A stretch of DNA of 64,000 nucleotides from Rachycentron canadum (GCA_038496675.1 CM076661.1:10460046-10524045), one strand, 5' to 3'. Shown: positions 47,347 through 61,589, numbered from the stretch's first letter. Notes: generated by a model from the sequence alone, not told the origin. Made by a program: numbers and translations.

Positions 47347-47480
47347 TGTCAAGTCAGAGAAAAACGTTGATGTGTAATAAGTGAAAATGGTGAAAACCCA
47401 ACTGGTTCTGCTTTAATAGATAATAATTACACAACTCAGTCAGACCCAACATGGCGGACACTTTCTTTCCCGCTCATGGG
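47347..47480 (-). promoter_or_regulatory. ppp2r5c: Candidate noncoding first exon B of ppp2r5c
   Basis: A minus-strand segment ends in CTTGACAG and the strong donor GTAAGCC at 47346. It contains a short upstream frame (MLGLTELCNYY to a TGA). It lies next to a YY1-like site. It would be a second leader for the long isoform. The exact start is unknown. Confidence 0.4.
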
Positions 47481-47511
47481 ATGGGCCACAACAGCTCCCC
47501 TTGCTTTAACT
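47451..47511 (+). CDS. Possible divergent first coding exon, unidentified
   Basis: On the plus strand an ATG in a good context (AACATGG) opens 20 codons reading MADTFFPAHGMGHNSSPCFN plus one base, then a consensus donor GTAAGC at 47512. The ATG overlaps a YY1-type site (AACATGGCGGAC), which in vertebrate genes often spans the start codon in the sense direction. This would make the ppp2r5c upstream promoter bidirectional. I found no later plus-strand exon to continue it, so it may be a noncoding transcript or chance. Confidence 0.25.
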
Positions 47512-47747
47512 GTAAGCTAATATGCCCCAACTTCAATTTTACATGAGGTGTATTGATTTTCCCGTTTCACACCCGCCTGACACAGCCATTTATTTCTCTT
47601 GATAGTGGGTCAATCAGTCTTTCTGCTAGCATTGGTCCAAGGTTGGAGTTACCTCTCATGGGGACCCAGGGCAAAAAATGTGTTGTTTGTTGTTGGCCCT
47701 GCTACAGTTTCATTATTTCCCCAGGCTGCCAGAAACCAACCAGTCCT

Positions 47748-47800
47748 CTAAAGCTGCAATGATTAGATAATTAATAGACTGAGAGAGTCAAATGACAACA
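47748..47800 (+). repeat. Repeat A terminal fragment
   Basis: AAAGCTGCAATGATTAGATA followed by ATTAATAGACTGAGAGAGTC matches the end of repeat A, just outside the ppp2r5c promoter. Confidence 0.5.
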
Positions 47801-50800
47801 GCGTTGACAGTTGTAGCGTGAATTAATTGTACATTAAATCAGAATTGTCAGTGTTTGCCATAGGTTCCCTATTTTGACAGTATCCTGTTTTTTTACTGCT
47901 GGTCAGACCAAATTGATAAACTGATTATGTCAATATGATATTTGAACATGTTAACAAATCATGCCATGTCCCCAGTATGCTCTGCTATTTTATAGGCTAA
48001 ATGACCATTAAGGAAAAATGATTGTGAGATGTTTTGATAATAAATATAATAATTGCTTGTGGCCTCACAGTCCAAATGGAGGTAATCTGGTAAAACACCT
48101 TTTACAACTAGTTAACACAATATAAATAAAAACAGTTAAAAGTCTTAAAACTAGATGTTGATATATTCCCCCTAGACAAAGCTGCAGGATGGAGTATTTT
48201 TTATTCATTCTACTTTCTAACTAGTTTGTGATAAACCTGAGAACAAATTTTGCATCTCCAACTGTATAGAATAGATAGAAACATGTCTGTGGGGTCGGAC
48301 TTGTGGACCCTATGTACATAGTAACTACAAAGATGAAATCCCATATATGATACCTACAAATCCATATTTAATGTATTCAAATGTGATACCATTTATTTCT
48401 CCCCTTTAATTAAACTGCCTTCGGCAATAGGATACGAATGTCTTTCTCTGGTTACTCTTGGGTGTTTGTCTTCCAATGTTTATTCATCATGTTGTTGTAA
48501 TATGTAACTCTGTCCATATGGTGGCAGTGTATTCATTTAAATTTACTGTAAATTTAGGCCTACTCTAATAGTTTTCTTTTACCCCAATGCAGGTGTACAC
48601 AAACAAAAAAAGTTTGCAGAAAATTCTGTCTGATGACATTATTACACAATGATACTGTGCCAAAAAAACAACATTTATGATCCTTTATGAGATAATGGTC
48701 TTGTTGAATTTCTTCACCTCAGCCTCTAGCTTGCCCCACCTAAAAACAAATTAAACTACACCTTATACACGTTTTCATCTACAGAGAACACACATGTTTT
48801 GCCATGACTGATTGGAGAAGAAAGTCCAGATTGACATGAGCAATGAAAGCATGTGTGGGCTACAAACAGAGTAAGATTGTTTTCTATTCTGGCTGTCGAT
48901 GCAGTACACTGGTGTTTATTGATTAGGTTGTGAGAGTGTTCTGTTCTCTGGATCATTGTGTTTCCATCTCTGACTCTGTCCATGGTGAGCGTTTCATCAT
49001 CAAAACAGTGTTATTACCCGGTGATACGCCTCTGTTCATTTCCTGTCTCTGCAACAGTGGAGAATGCAACAACGCTGCGTGTGCATGTACATGTTGGGTG
49101 GACGGATGACTGTGTGTGACAGCACAATATGTCCTTTCTTCACAAAGAAGGGCAATAAATGAACTTACAGGCATGTAATGAAGAATATCAGCGATGTGAG
49201 GAAGGATTTGTTTTTGTACCATCTTTTAATAAATGAATAAAATATTTTTTCACAGAAACCTGCCCAATAGCTTGGCTTCAGGCTCAGAACAACTCACTCT
49301 CAAATATTTATTTTCTCTCCTCTTGACTCTTCATTACCTTGGGTTTTTATCTTTCTGTGAGAATTAGCTGCTTTAAATTCTTTAACCTCTGCCCAACCAT
49401 TGAACCTATTTTACACCAGTCCTGTGCAGCACAGCCAGTGAAGTGTGAGTTGCCATAACACCGGCGTGTTTTATGAGAAAGCTGTCCAGCCAATGGAGCT
49501 AATGAGTGGGGCTGCTCAACATGAGCTTGTTTACTTTTCCAGGAGAGAGAAATAGAAAGTGGTAAAGGGAGAGAGAAATGGACAGCTTGTTATAATGGAA
49601 GAAAATTGGCAGAGAGAACAAAGGAGGACCAGGAGGTAGTAGGGGAAAGATGGCTTGGTTGACTGAAATTATCGTGTTGTATCACAGGTGCACGATCCCC
49701 AGTGATAACACATAAATGTGTATTGATTGTCACCATCACGCTCACTATTACACATCTGTTTGCCTGCTTTTATTGTGAAGGAAAACTGTCAATGCCCGGC
49801 ACACTGAGTTAAAGACTATGTCATGTTTTTTAGATTATAAAATTGAACTCCAGTGATTCCCTCCAGTGACTTTTTATCAAGTGCTACCAAATTTTCATGC
49901 ATCTAAAACTAATGAATAAAGTCACATGTTAAAGGTTTAAGAATATCGGAGGTGTCACTAGGTTACACTAGTATTTGGCTTATGTTTCTAAATTTAATCC
50001 ACATCAGACAAAGAATTGTACGTTAAGCTAAGTCTTAAATTTCTTACCTCCTTAAAGCCTGTTTCTAAACCTCCAAATTTCTACCCACAATCTAGTAGCT
50101 ACTGAGCTTAAATCCCATCACCTGATATATATTGTAGATATTAAATTTTTTTCCCCACCACTTGAAGGACTTATTCCATGTTGGCTTAAAAGTTAAGTTT
50201 CATATTTAATTTTGGCCCTTGGAACAAGCAGTCAGTCTGGTCTCAACAGTTATTTAATTGCTGTTTGGGAGAATTAATATAATACAATTAGTAAATGTAC
50301 TTTCTTCTCTTACAACTGTTGGAAAAAAAATTTAACTGGGGCCTGAAGCAAGAGGAAAAGGTACCATTAGCATGTTACCATATGCACTTTAGCCACTATT
50401 GCATGTTTACATGCTTATGTTTAGCATTATCACGTCCTCTGTGGACAGAGACAGCATCCTGGTGCCCTCACCTTGGCCCAGCAGATGGCTTGTTTGATGG
50501 GCTTGGGAGAGCATCATGCACTGCCTGCTTCAGGAACATCATCCTCTGGGATTCAACTTTCCAGTTTCTCCAAGGTGACCCTTTGGTCTTTCAGCCTGTA
50601 GCTAGTTTCTGCAGTCACCTTGCTGTTTCAGGCCAACTCTTCTGGATCTCACCTCATGTTCTGCAACCCACAGCTCATGCTGCACCAGCTTCAACCTCTT
50701 TTACTTTCCCTAGGGTGTTGGAGCGTTCCCCAGATAGTTCTTCCCTGAGCTCTACCCTTTGCATCTATGCTGCAGCCTGGTTTCTTCCTTTTACAGAGAT

Positions 50801-53800
50801 GTTTTAGTCTCAGATACCTTTTATCAGTCAGCCTGAAGAAATGTGGTTTGAGTGTACATCTAAGCACATTCAGCTTAAAAAACATCTTGAAGTTCTTTCT
50901 CAGGCTTAAATTTGAAACGTTGACATAATATTGATAACACAATCAAAAGACAGCATGTGTTTTTACACTTACACTCTTTAAATGTAGTGTTGACACCAGT
51001 AATGATTGTATTCATTCAAATAACACACCATTTTAATAAATATACAAAATATGAATAGATATTAATACAACTGACGTTTATATGGTCAAACAAATGACTG
51101 ATTGGACTTTGGCAATATTGTGCCACATACACACACAAAACAAAGCTGCTATTAACAAGATATATTTTCCTCTATATGAAATCTACCGCAAGATAAATTT
51201 CTCTACAAAAAGTCAACTCAGACATTTCACAGATGGGTTCTACACAACCTTTTTATCGTTCTTAATTTTAAACAGATCCCTGATATTATATTGCTAGAAG
51301 TTCATAAAAAGAATAATCACAATCAAAGTTTTTTATTTTCTGTCCATTATACATTATTATGTTTGATGCCAGACAAGTCACTTTTACTCCAGAGCTTCAT
51401 TAAGAACAATTATGCCAACCATACAGCTCCGTTTCAGTAGACTTCTACAACCATATTCACCTCTGTTTGGTCACAATTGCAGATCATACATTCCCCTTTA
51501 TCTGAAGGTATCAAAGAAGTAATTTATTCAAAACATACCTGCTTTTGTTAACCCGAAGCAATTAATGGCACTACACAGATCAGACAATGTGTTTTTAAAA
51601 TAAATGACAACTTTTAACCTTTTCTCCACATGCAAATATGTTTTAGGTCACTGAAAACTGACCTTTTGCAAAACTGTTCAGGGTACCATCTGATAATCCA
51701 TAATTCCTTTTAAAAACAAAAAAACTGTAAATTTGTTATTTATTTCAAAAACAAAAATGGAAAAAACTCTTTGGAATGAAAACCAAATCAAAAATGACTT
51801 GTTTTTGGCTTTCGGCAACTCCTTTTATCAATATTTTGTCTTTTCATCATTTTTTTTAATTTCACATTTGGCAGAAACAAAAGAACAACAGTGAACAGCC
51901 AGCAAAAGGAAGTGAGGCATAAAAAAATTCAAAATAAAATCCAAGAAGACATTAAAGTGTAACTCGAAGCAAGCGCAGGATTTATACCAGAGTACTATTA
52001 AAATGTCATTATATATCAGTATTTTAATTAACCACTTTTAGTTTTCTCTCTTTGCCATGTGATTTCATTTTTAATTTTTCTGTTTTCAAATCAAAAATCA
52101 AATGAAACCATGTAAACTTGATTTTTGTTTCAAACAAAATAACAATAAAAAAAACCTGCAAAAACGTGAATACAGCTATAGTACATTTTAAGACGCTCAC
52201 AATTTTATATTAGGCTGTGAGAGCTCTCTTATCTATCAGGTGGTTATGAAACATTAAAAGGAACTGTCATAATGCACGTGGCCTCCTCACCTGTGAGGCT
52301 TATGTACATTTGCAGGCACCAAAACCGCCACATGCTTTAAACATAGTATATGATACAAGTTGAAAATGCACACAGTCACATGAATTTAAATAGTCTCCTC
52401 TTGATGACATTTTGGAAAATAAACTTATAAGCTTGTTTGTCAAGACTTCCATAAGAAAACTGATAACATGTCAAATCTTTCCAATCAGTGTGGAACTGCA
52501 GTCGATTAGCTTAGCTTAGCATCAAGACTGGAAACAGAGGGTCTGCAATACTGATAAAAAAAAACAAAACAAAAAAAAAAAAACAAATTTTATGAAATGT
52601 AGTATACAAGAAAAGAAATGTTCAGAGTCAAGTTGTTGGTACTTAAAATTGATTTTTAATTGGTATTTGAATGTTAAGCTCTGGATATCTAGTCCTGAAG
52701 ATCATTTATACACAGAGAAAGAAAATGTCTTTTATAAAAGCGTCTCCACACCCACACATGCCTGAACGGACAGACCCTGATCAACACATGCACCCACAAA
52801 GATTCTCTCAAACGAAACATCATCCCTTTGACAAGGCCCAATTACCGTACAGTGCATTATGTACAGTGCATTATGGTCAGGGTAAACTCTCCTCTACGCC
52901 GTCATCTGTTTTTGACTGGCTCTTTCTGCTTGAAGACACTGACGGTCCAGACAGCATGTACAGCTGTCATCTCATTGTCATGATTGCACTGGTTTGTCAG
53001 TCTTTGGTTGTAAAGAAAGACAGAGGCTCAGGTACCCCTGGCTGCCCATGTCACACTTATTTTTTCTGCCGTTGCACCAAGAGAAAGGATCACTCTTATC
53101 AGCCAGTATGAAATCTGCAGGCTCTTCTAACACTGTGGGAGACATGTCAACAAGGTAACTGAATCCCCTGTGTTCGGGTCAGGACTTTCTTTTTTGTGTT
53201 TTCTTCCCTTTATGTATCATAAAAACGTAGGAAAGGGGAATGAAAAGGCTTGTCACAGCTGCAGCTGTCAGTACATTAAAAGGAGGCGTAAAGTGAAGGA
53301 GGACTGAAGGAGTGAATGGCTCAGACTCAAAGGCTCTAAATTAATACTCTGATTTAGCTGCAAACAAAGCAAAGGTTCTTTTCTTGTCTTTGCAAATAAT
53401 ACAAAAAATTGCTTGTGATGTAAAAACCATTCATTGCATTCAACCAGTCTCTGCTGTCTATACTTTTCACCAAAAGTAGCTGTGATTGATTGGCTTCCCA
53501 CAAATAATTCAGTGTTTAAGCCCAACACTATTTGTTGTCTCGTATTTACTGACTGAATGTTTGTCTGATATAAATGGAAAGAACAATTGGCAAAATGTTT
53601 GTAAGCTGTGAGAAGACCAATTCATGTTTTGTTTACGTAAGTAAAGTGGAACATCAGGGAAACATTTAATCAATCCAGGAAGACAAAGACAAGCTTTTAA
53701 TAGACTGCTCGAATGCTTCAGCACAGGACGCGTATGAGTGTCACATTCATGACAGTTAAGAAAAAGAACCAGAATAAGCCCAGATGTGGAAGGAGCATCT

Positions 53801-53930
53801 GAAAATCGTATTATATTACTTACTCATGAAAAAATATTGACATGAATATTCACAGTATTCATTTGGGTATATACCCTGATTTCCTTAGGACTTCAAACCA
53901 ACACCATATATTTTTTTCAAAAAGTAAGTT
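47801..53930. other. Intergenic stretch upstream of ppp2r5c
   Basis: No exon is supported. Open frames of 170 codons (50295-50807) and 146 codons (52671-53111) have no domain, repeat or splice signals I recognise and read like chance or UTR sequence. Confidence 0.4.
52847..52874 (+). repeat. Perfect 14-bp tandem duplication
   Basis: GTACAGTGCATTAT occurs twice head to tail without a mismatch, consistent with a recent slippage or duplication event. Confidence 0.9.
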
Positions 53931-53934
53931 GGAC

Positions 53935-54249
53935 ATCCATCCATTATCTATACTGCTTATCCATCAGGGTCGTGGGGAGGCTGGAGCCAATCCCAGCTGA
54001 CACAGGGCGAGTACGGGGTCCACCCTGGACAGGTCGCCAGTCTATCGCAGGGGCGACACATAGAGATGTATAGAGACAAACAACCATCCACACTCACACT
54101 CACGCCTATGGGCAATTTAGAGGCACCAACTAACCTAAACGTGCATGTCTTTGGACTGTGGGAGGAAGCCGGAGAACCCGGAGAGAACCCACACAGGCAC
54201 AGGGAGAACATGCAAACTTCACACAGAAAGGCCCCAGACCCGGAACCAG
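53935..54249 (-). repeat. Teleost LINE/SINE-tail repeat B, near full
   Basis: Read on the minus strand it runs from a CGGGTCTGGGGCC start through GTTTGCATGTTCTCCCTGTG, CTCCGGCTTCCTCCCACAGT, GGCGACCTGTCCAGGGTGGA, CTGGGATTGGCTCCAGCC and ends in ATGGATG. This is the best preserved copy in the window. Open frames across it are not genes. Confidence 0.85.
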
Positions 54250-55821
54250 TCTATGTTTTTTGTTTGCTTTTGTTTTTTTTCCACCTGATTTTTACTTCAA
54301 CATTACCAAAATTACTAGTTTTTGACCCAATTCTTTACAATCATGCTGCGTATAGCAGAAACTGGTTGAGGACACAGATGTATACTGCACCAAAATATTG
54401 TCACACAATAATATGTGTGCAAAATTATTTGTGAGATTGTTGGTTTTTGGAAAGTAACATAAGAGAGGTGTCAGGAGAGAGGTTTCCCATGTTATCCTAC
54501 CATCTGATAAGTCCTTGGTTTGAAGCATACTGACGCCTTAAAGGTTCCTAAAGGGGAACTTCGTCAACCACAGTCTAGCCTACATCAAGTGTGATGAATT
54601 GCCCCAATCAAGAGAATTATATTTCACCTATAATAACTATAATATTTCACCTTAAAAATGGATTTTAATGCTGCTGAAAACGTGTTGAGATGTACATAGA
54701 CTAACATGATACAATAGTGGATCTGAAGAAGGTTTCTGCCTCTCTTTCACATTTCAGTAGAGATAGTGCCCTCCTGAAATGTGTGCTTCAGAAATGAAAT
54801 AAGGCTCTGTCCTTCTGTAAGTCCGTGGTCATTCTGATGTCGTTCTTCTGCACTTCTGACTTTCCCAAACTGTAATTTTTCTTTTCCTCTGTCCTATTCA
54901 CATTTTTTCATCCTATCTCCTCAGCACTCTGCCTTCACTCTCAGCCTCAGCTCAGTTACTCTCTGCTGGTGAGTTGCTCAGGTCAGAAAATGAGCCAGCT
55001 GCCTGGGCTAATCTGGAGAATACAGACGACTGGAGACAGAGACAGAGGTTGACAGAAAGGCCAGCTTTTCCACATTGATAAAAGGCTGTGCTCGTGTCTC
55101 AAATCAGATACCAGACTACTTGACCTATAAATGTACTCGCGCACCACAGAAGGAAACGCAGCTTCGTGTCTGAAGAGGCTGCATTGTCAGACATTAAGTT
55201 CAATATCATCCTTAAAAAATGGAAATTTAAATTTCGCCATTCAGACCTCAGAGTAATGGTAAAGATGAAGCCGGCTGTTTTGGGGATTAAATAAAATAAA
55301 CCATCAACAGGGGAATAGTGAAGCAGTTTAATGTCAATCATCTGCCTGTAAATAAACAGCTTTGCGAGTGGGTAATTACATAATTGCATGTTACTGTATG
55401 TGTGGGAGTTGTAGATTGCTAATGGCGGTTTTGTTAATTCATGCTTTAAATTGTTTTTGTCTCTGCTCTGAAATGTTTTAGGTTCTGCGTCTCAGCTCAA
55501 GGCACAGATTCAGTAATGTAAAAAATGATTCCTGCCAGGTATAGATTCACATAATTAGCCATTACTGGAGTATTTCTGAATGTGCAGAAAGCCAGACTTT
55601 TTGTTTTGCTATTCCACACTAATTAGTCCCACTGTTACTTTGCAGGCATTATGGAAATGACTCAACCATGTTATCTCAACCCATTGTCGTATAGCAGCAC
55701 TTTACAGAAATAGGAAGTTGGGATGAAATTATTCTTCTGGCAAAGTTAAGAAGTAAGAACAATCTTGGAGGAATTCTGGTGCCCTTTAGGTGGAGCAATG
55801 TTGTGATGGTTGGCTGTGTGG

Positions 55822-55872
<51 letters not shown>

Positions 55873-58800
55873 GCACACATAATTTGGCTGGAAGGGAACG
55901 CCAGATTTTCAGGACAGCTCTGAAAATATTCATGTCCTAAAAATTGTTCGTGGAGGCTATGTTGGTGGAAAAAGAAAATTTGCTGGAATAATAACAGATG
56001 TACTTACAACAAACACTTATATTGTCAATATGGCTTGTGTATGAGTGCCAGTGTATAAGTTTGTTTTAGATATGGTAGTGGCATAGCTCTTGGTTTTCTG
56101 ACCTCTGACCTCTCAGTTTGATTGGTTTTCCATGGCAATTAATGCAGTCATTCATGTTGCCAAGAGGTTGAATCATAATGATTTTAGTTTTTATTCATTC
56201 TGTGAAACATCTAAACATCTATACTGGATGGATTGACATAAGCTATTCCTGGTTCACAGAAGATGAGTTGCTGACTTTTACTGAGCACATGCTTTGCAGA
56301 GCCACCGCAGAATGACTGTAGAGTCTTAGTTTCCTATTTGTATGTTTTCTCTGCCACCAAATGTGGTTTCTCTTATCGTTTGAGAGCTACAGCCATTTTT
56401 GTATTTACAAGACAAGACCTCTCAGCAGGGAAGATTGATGGCTACAGTGAGTCACTGTAGGAGAGTGACAAGACAGGCTGTGGCTAACTGGTTAGCATGC
56501 TAACTTCGGGGGAAGAGAAGCATTAACATTGTTTTCTGCTGCTGGAGACAGCTCTTGGCAAGTAAAGTAATAAAGTTAGATGCTGAACTTGAAAAGTTTC
56601 TTCTAGACTGGTGAGTAAACGGACATTAATGCTAACAATGGCAAAACTTACAAATGGCCCCTTTAAATTTCATCCAAACTAACACTGTAAAGTTGATTTC
56701 CCCCTGTTTTTAATACTCCTAACCATATACAGCTCTTTAGTGTGCTGTAACTTGAATGATAGCCAAATCCTCTCACTGTTAAAATAGCCTAAGTGAAAGA
56801 ACAAAATTCTCTAGGTGTAGTGAATTTTGACTGCTCAGTTTATTCATCCCTGGAAGAGCTTTCTGGAGGAGTATGAGCTATGAAGTATTTATTGGAGCTG
56901 TCACTGGACAGCGTAGGAGGATCACTGTGGTTGGGTTGACCACCTGGCAGCTGCAGCCCACCACTGATGGCTTATGTCCTATTGTGATTGAATTTTCTGT
57001 TGAAATGGAAGCAACTTTTGCCACTGCCTATAAAAACTAGTGCTGAGTTGTAAAGATAAACGAAAATGCCAAAAATATAGTCCTTCCACAATCTCCAAAC
57101 TAGGACTTTTCAATGTTGTTGACACTAGGAAACCATATTTTACATGGAAAATACAAACAAATGATAATTCTAATTCTGCGCTTGTTGAGTTGTAGTCTGA
57201 ACTGTGTTTGTGTGTGTTTTACAGCTGGTCTGTGAACACTAAATTAAAGGTAATCCAATCCGGTAGTGTTTTAGTGTGGCTATTTTTATTATATATGGCA
57301 CTGGCTCACACTTTGTGCAAGGATATTGAAATAATACAGACAAATGTTTCCAATTTGTGATACACAATCTCCCTGGAGGTCATGTTAAAGGGCTCCTCTA
57401 CTGTCAAAAAACCTTAAATAAAGTAACAAAAAAGCAAGTGAATACATAATAATTTCAAAAAGGAATCAAAAAATTTTAGAATTTGTTTCAACTTCTTTTC
57501 AACTTTTCAATTCTGTGTCAATAGACTTTTTATTTTAAGCTTTAAATAATTTGAACAAGGAGTACTTCATGAAATAAAGATGCAATGCCTCATTCCATCT
57601 GAGTTCAGCTGTGGTTCAACTACTCTAAAGTAGATAGATCACTGACTAGAACAGACAACCTCTGGGCTATGTGTGTGTGTCTGTCTATGTTTATGTGTGT
57701 CTTTCCTTCACCCTCCCCCCTCCAGTTTCTCTCTCTTCTTCCCTCACCTTAAAACCTCACAATTTCTCTGCCAAGAGCTCCTCAGCATGATTAACATTGT
57801 TGTGAGCACTAGCACGCTGTCACTGTGGAATTGTTATTTCTGCTGTATTTGTGCAACAGTCTGTCTTTGTGTGTCTGTATATGTGACCTGTGCATGCGGC
57901 TCGTGTTCCCAGGTCTGTGCGTGTGAACATGTGCATATATGTAAACAGGTATATTCAGTGTCAATGTCTTTCACTGTTGTTATGGTAGCATTTTCTTTTT
58001 CCAAACCAATCCCTCACCTGCTCTTACTGAGTAAACAAGCGGGTATATTTACAAAGGGGGTTTATAAGGTTAATCTGCTCATCCATAGTGACTGCCCATT
58101 TCCTTTATGAAAGGCTTTACCTGCCATGTGTTTGCTAATTGCTAAAGCTTCAGTGACCAAAATGTTATGGGGACCTTTAGTCACCTTTAATATCCTGACC
58201 TTTTCCTGTCCAGCACCTCACTGTTGCCCAAAGAAGAAAATGGTAAAGGCTAATTGTGTCACAGCAGTGTAACACTACAAGGCTGACATTCTCAGTGCAA
58301 CTTGAATGCAGATTCAGGCTGAGGAAGCTGAACTGATAAACCTTTAAAATAGACTATAAACTAGTAAATTACAGCAGTTGTTGGAAAAGTCTCTCACTGC
58401 GACTGCTGCTTCAGAGTTTTTACACATTAAGGTCACTGTCTAGTATCATCCTCTGTTGTACAGTGCAATATCAACTGCTGTAGGCTGCATCATTGATAAC
58501 TGTACTGTTTACATTTTCAAACTGCTTTGGCACTAACGCCACAATACTCACACTGCTAAATTTGTTAGTTCATTTACAACAACAGGACCTGAGGCTCCAC
58601 GCGCTTTTCACTCATGGATAAAACTCCATCGAAATGTATGGATTTCAAGAAATTTGGCAAATAAATGGATATAGTGCGCATTTCCATTCGCTGCAATTAT
58701 ATGAAGATTAGGAGTCGACGACAACGGAGAATTATAATGCATGGAGGGTGAACGTCAGTAAGATTAGTGTCAGTAGCATAATATGTGGGTGGAGTGTGTG

Positions 58801-59959
58801 TGTTACCTAGATTTTATTGGCTGGTGAACAAGGGGCTCAGTATCACCAGAATGCAACAATGGCTAGCAATGAATCAAAACACTGCCACACAAATAACAAC
58901 AGGGGTCACTACAGTCTGGATTTGGGTCCCATTGTTCCACAAACTTCATTCCTTTATTTGCCAAGTGCTGTCTTCATTGGTGGAGAGGAATGCATGCTAA
59001 CCAGCTACCCCCAGTCTGGCTAGACTTTCCATTGACTTTCTAATAACAAGCCACTGTAGCATCCAATTGGCCCTGAAGAAGTAAATCAGAGCGTTATAAC
59101 CCTTAAACCACTAAAGCTTTTGCCAAGACTGGCCACAGCTGAGGCTTAAAGTAGTTGGATAGTGAAGATTAACACTGCCAAAAGCCAAAAAAAAAAAAAA
59201 AAAGCCAAATGTTTTCAAGATTGTCATATTTTTGGAAACATTAATGAGGGGTAGAATAACTATTATAACTAGGACTTAAATATACTAAATACATACTTAA
59301 ATTCAATAAGCCAACAACACTTTAGATTAAAACACTTTTCTAAATAATATAAGCACATAGTTTCTGGCAGTGAGTCCATGAGTATGTAGTGAGCCATCAA
59401 TAAAATTAGCAGTGGGTAGCAGGAGATTTATTGTCAGACTGGCAAGGACACTCCCAGAATTCAACTACTACAAATGCAAATTGGTTAATATAAATATGGT
59501 GTTGGCCACATAATGGCCCCTAGTTCAAAAAATCACAACTTCAGTCACGATGGGGTCAACTGAAAACGCTTTACAAACAGAATTGCCATAAAAGAATAGC
59601 AATAAATAGTAATTAAATAGTTTAAAAACCTAGTCAGGCCCTAACTCCTTTTCTTTGCTGATCTTACTGCTCACTTCCTCAGCATGCAGGGCTACATTTC
59701 CAAGAAAAAACACAGCAGATTATCACAATCGCTGTCTGACTTTTCACACTCAGCAGCCCATCTATCCAAACTTGAATTGAAACAAAATCAACATGTCAGC
59801 GGTGCAAAGATAACAACTGACGATTTTAAAATAAAGAGAACCTAAATAAAAATAACGAAATAAATGTGGCCACTCAATCTTGCAGGCAACTCAATCAACC
59901 TGTATCTAGTTAGTATCTAGTCAAACCAATGCAGCACTCAATGCAAATAAATGTTTGTT
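54250..59959. other. Intergenic stretch
   Basis: AT-rich sequence with one (TG)n run. The segment 58560-59050 has an unusual, more balanced composition and may be an unclassified mobile element. No gene is seen. Confidence 0.4.
55823..55870 (+). repeat. (TG)n microsatellite
   Basis: About 24 TG units without interruption lie in the upstream intergenic region. Confidence 0.95.
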
Positions 59960-60163
59960 TGGGTGTCTTAAGAGGTAAAGTGGGTTGTTGATGGTAAAAG
60001 TGGGTGGTTTGATTCCCAGCTCTTTTAGTCCAAATTGTGTGACTGTGTATCACAGAAAAGCACAGTAGACAGAGGATAAACACTGTATGAGTGTTTGTGA
60101 ATGTTTGAATGTGACTTGTGATGTAAAGCGCTTTAGAAACAGTGCAGTCCGTTTACCATTTCA
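59960..60163 (+). repeat. tRNA-headed teleost repeat
   Basis: It begins with a tRNA-like B-box context (GGTTTGATTCCCAGCTC) and ends with TGTAAAGCGCTTTAGAAACA then GCAGTCCGTTTACCATTT, which is the characteristic 3' end of an abundant percomorph repeat. The middle is partly deleted. Confidence 0.7.
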
Positions 60164-61589
60164 CTAGCAAGAGAGATGGTTGAGTTGTATGCATCCTGTA
60201 CACTGATTTACTCAGCTCCAAAATCTGCCCCCACAGCAATTTATCATGGTTTTAGTCTTTCTGTCTGCCATGTTGCTCTTCCTGCACAAAGCTGCTGCCT
60301 TCAAGTCCATTTTCTTGCTTGGTTACCCTTTAGTCCAATCTATAGCTTCTTGTGGGATCAGCAAAAACTTAGCACTTTCCTCGCTCCACCTGTTTTGAAC
60401 TCCTCCTCTCAATATCCTGCTCCGTCATCCTGGCAGAATCAAAGTTACAGTTGGGGTTGCATAAATGACGTAAAGGTTGTTGGCGAGCTAACATATGGCC
60501 TTGTGGATGTTGTAGATGTTGAGATAAACCATGACCCCTCAAAAAAAAAAATGAAAAATTTAACTTCCACCAAATGACAAGAGGTCGAAAGTAATGTATC
60601 TGAAGCTCATACATTATACAAATGTTTTTATGGACTTCTGCTGCTCTGGTGATATAAATGAAACATGAATTCTGGATTTGTGTGGAAAAACTGTTGGCTG
60701 TGTGTACACACACGGGGGAGAGAGAGAGAGAGAAAAGAACAAATCTTTCAAACAATCTCTCTGCATTACTTATTAATTTGTGTTCTAAATTGTACTACAC
60801 AAAAAAAAAAGTATACACAGGTGACATTGATCTCGCTATTGGCTCATTTTTGTGCTTTTTGAATCTCAGATCACAAGTATCAGTTTTCCTGTTAGTTTTG
60901 GAGATGCATTTAAGTCACTAGTGACTGATGATTTCAGTTTATGTTGTGTGGGTGGTTTTATTTATTCTCATTGTCTCCCCAGAGTAAAATATTTCTGTTT
61001 CTGTATGAAAGAAGGACATTTCTTTTGCAGCAGTCTTGGTGTTGTAGCGTTATAATTATTTTCAATTTAATTGAAAGCAGCACACTTTTCCATTCCATTA
61101 CCACTCCATGCTTTGTGCCTTGACAGTGTTGCTCATGCTATGAAAGGTAAAATATTCATTGAGCCTCTTAAATCATTTAACTCCCATGTTTATGATCATG
61201 TATGTTGAGCTAGCAAAGGTGTCTTCTGTGAGTGTGTGTGTGGATGTGCATGGGGAGCATATAGACCACTTTGAAGATATATGTGTTTAAGATGGATGAA
61301 CAGAGTGCACTTTGAGTGACTTCATGTGCTTGTCAGCATGCATATGTGCCTGTTAATCAAAATGTGAACCAGCAGTAGACAGCACTCCATTTCACTGCAT
61401 CATTTACATACTGTATCGTCTCTTTCGAGATGACATTCTGTACAATAAAGGGCAATTTTGAGCCAAAATGTTTCCAAAAAAATGCTGGAATGTGACATAA
61501 AAATATCATAAATCTAACTATAAGGGGCTTTCATTTGTTTTAGCCTTGCATGAGCAATAATCCTGTCTATTGGTTGCCCAACCATTTTG

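Larger units (their letters stand above)
46780..47500. promoter_or_regulatory. ppp2r5c: Upstream promoter region of ppp2r5c (long isoform)
   Basis: G+C and CpG content rise sharply here against the flanks. It contains the MPHK exon edge, two candidate leader exons and a YY1-like motif at 47448-47460. CCCGCTC near 47470 could be an E2F or SP site. This fits a CpG-island promoter without a TATA box. Confidence 0.6.

Noticed and set aside
50295..50807. 170-codon plus-strand open frame
   Set aside because: No recognisable domain, Ser/Phe/Cys/His-rich chance composition, no supporting splice or start context. Kept only as a note in the intergenic entry.
52671..53111. 146-codon plus-strand open frame
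   Set aside because: It contains a tandem 14-bp duplication and low-information composition; no family recognised.
54066..54434. 122-codon plus-strand open frame
   Set aside because: It lies across the inverted copy of repeat B.
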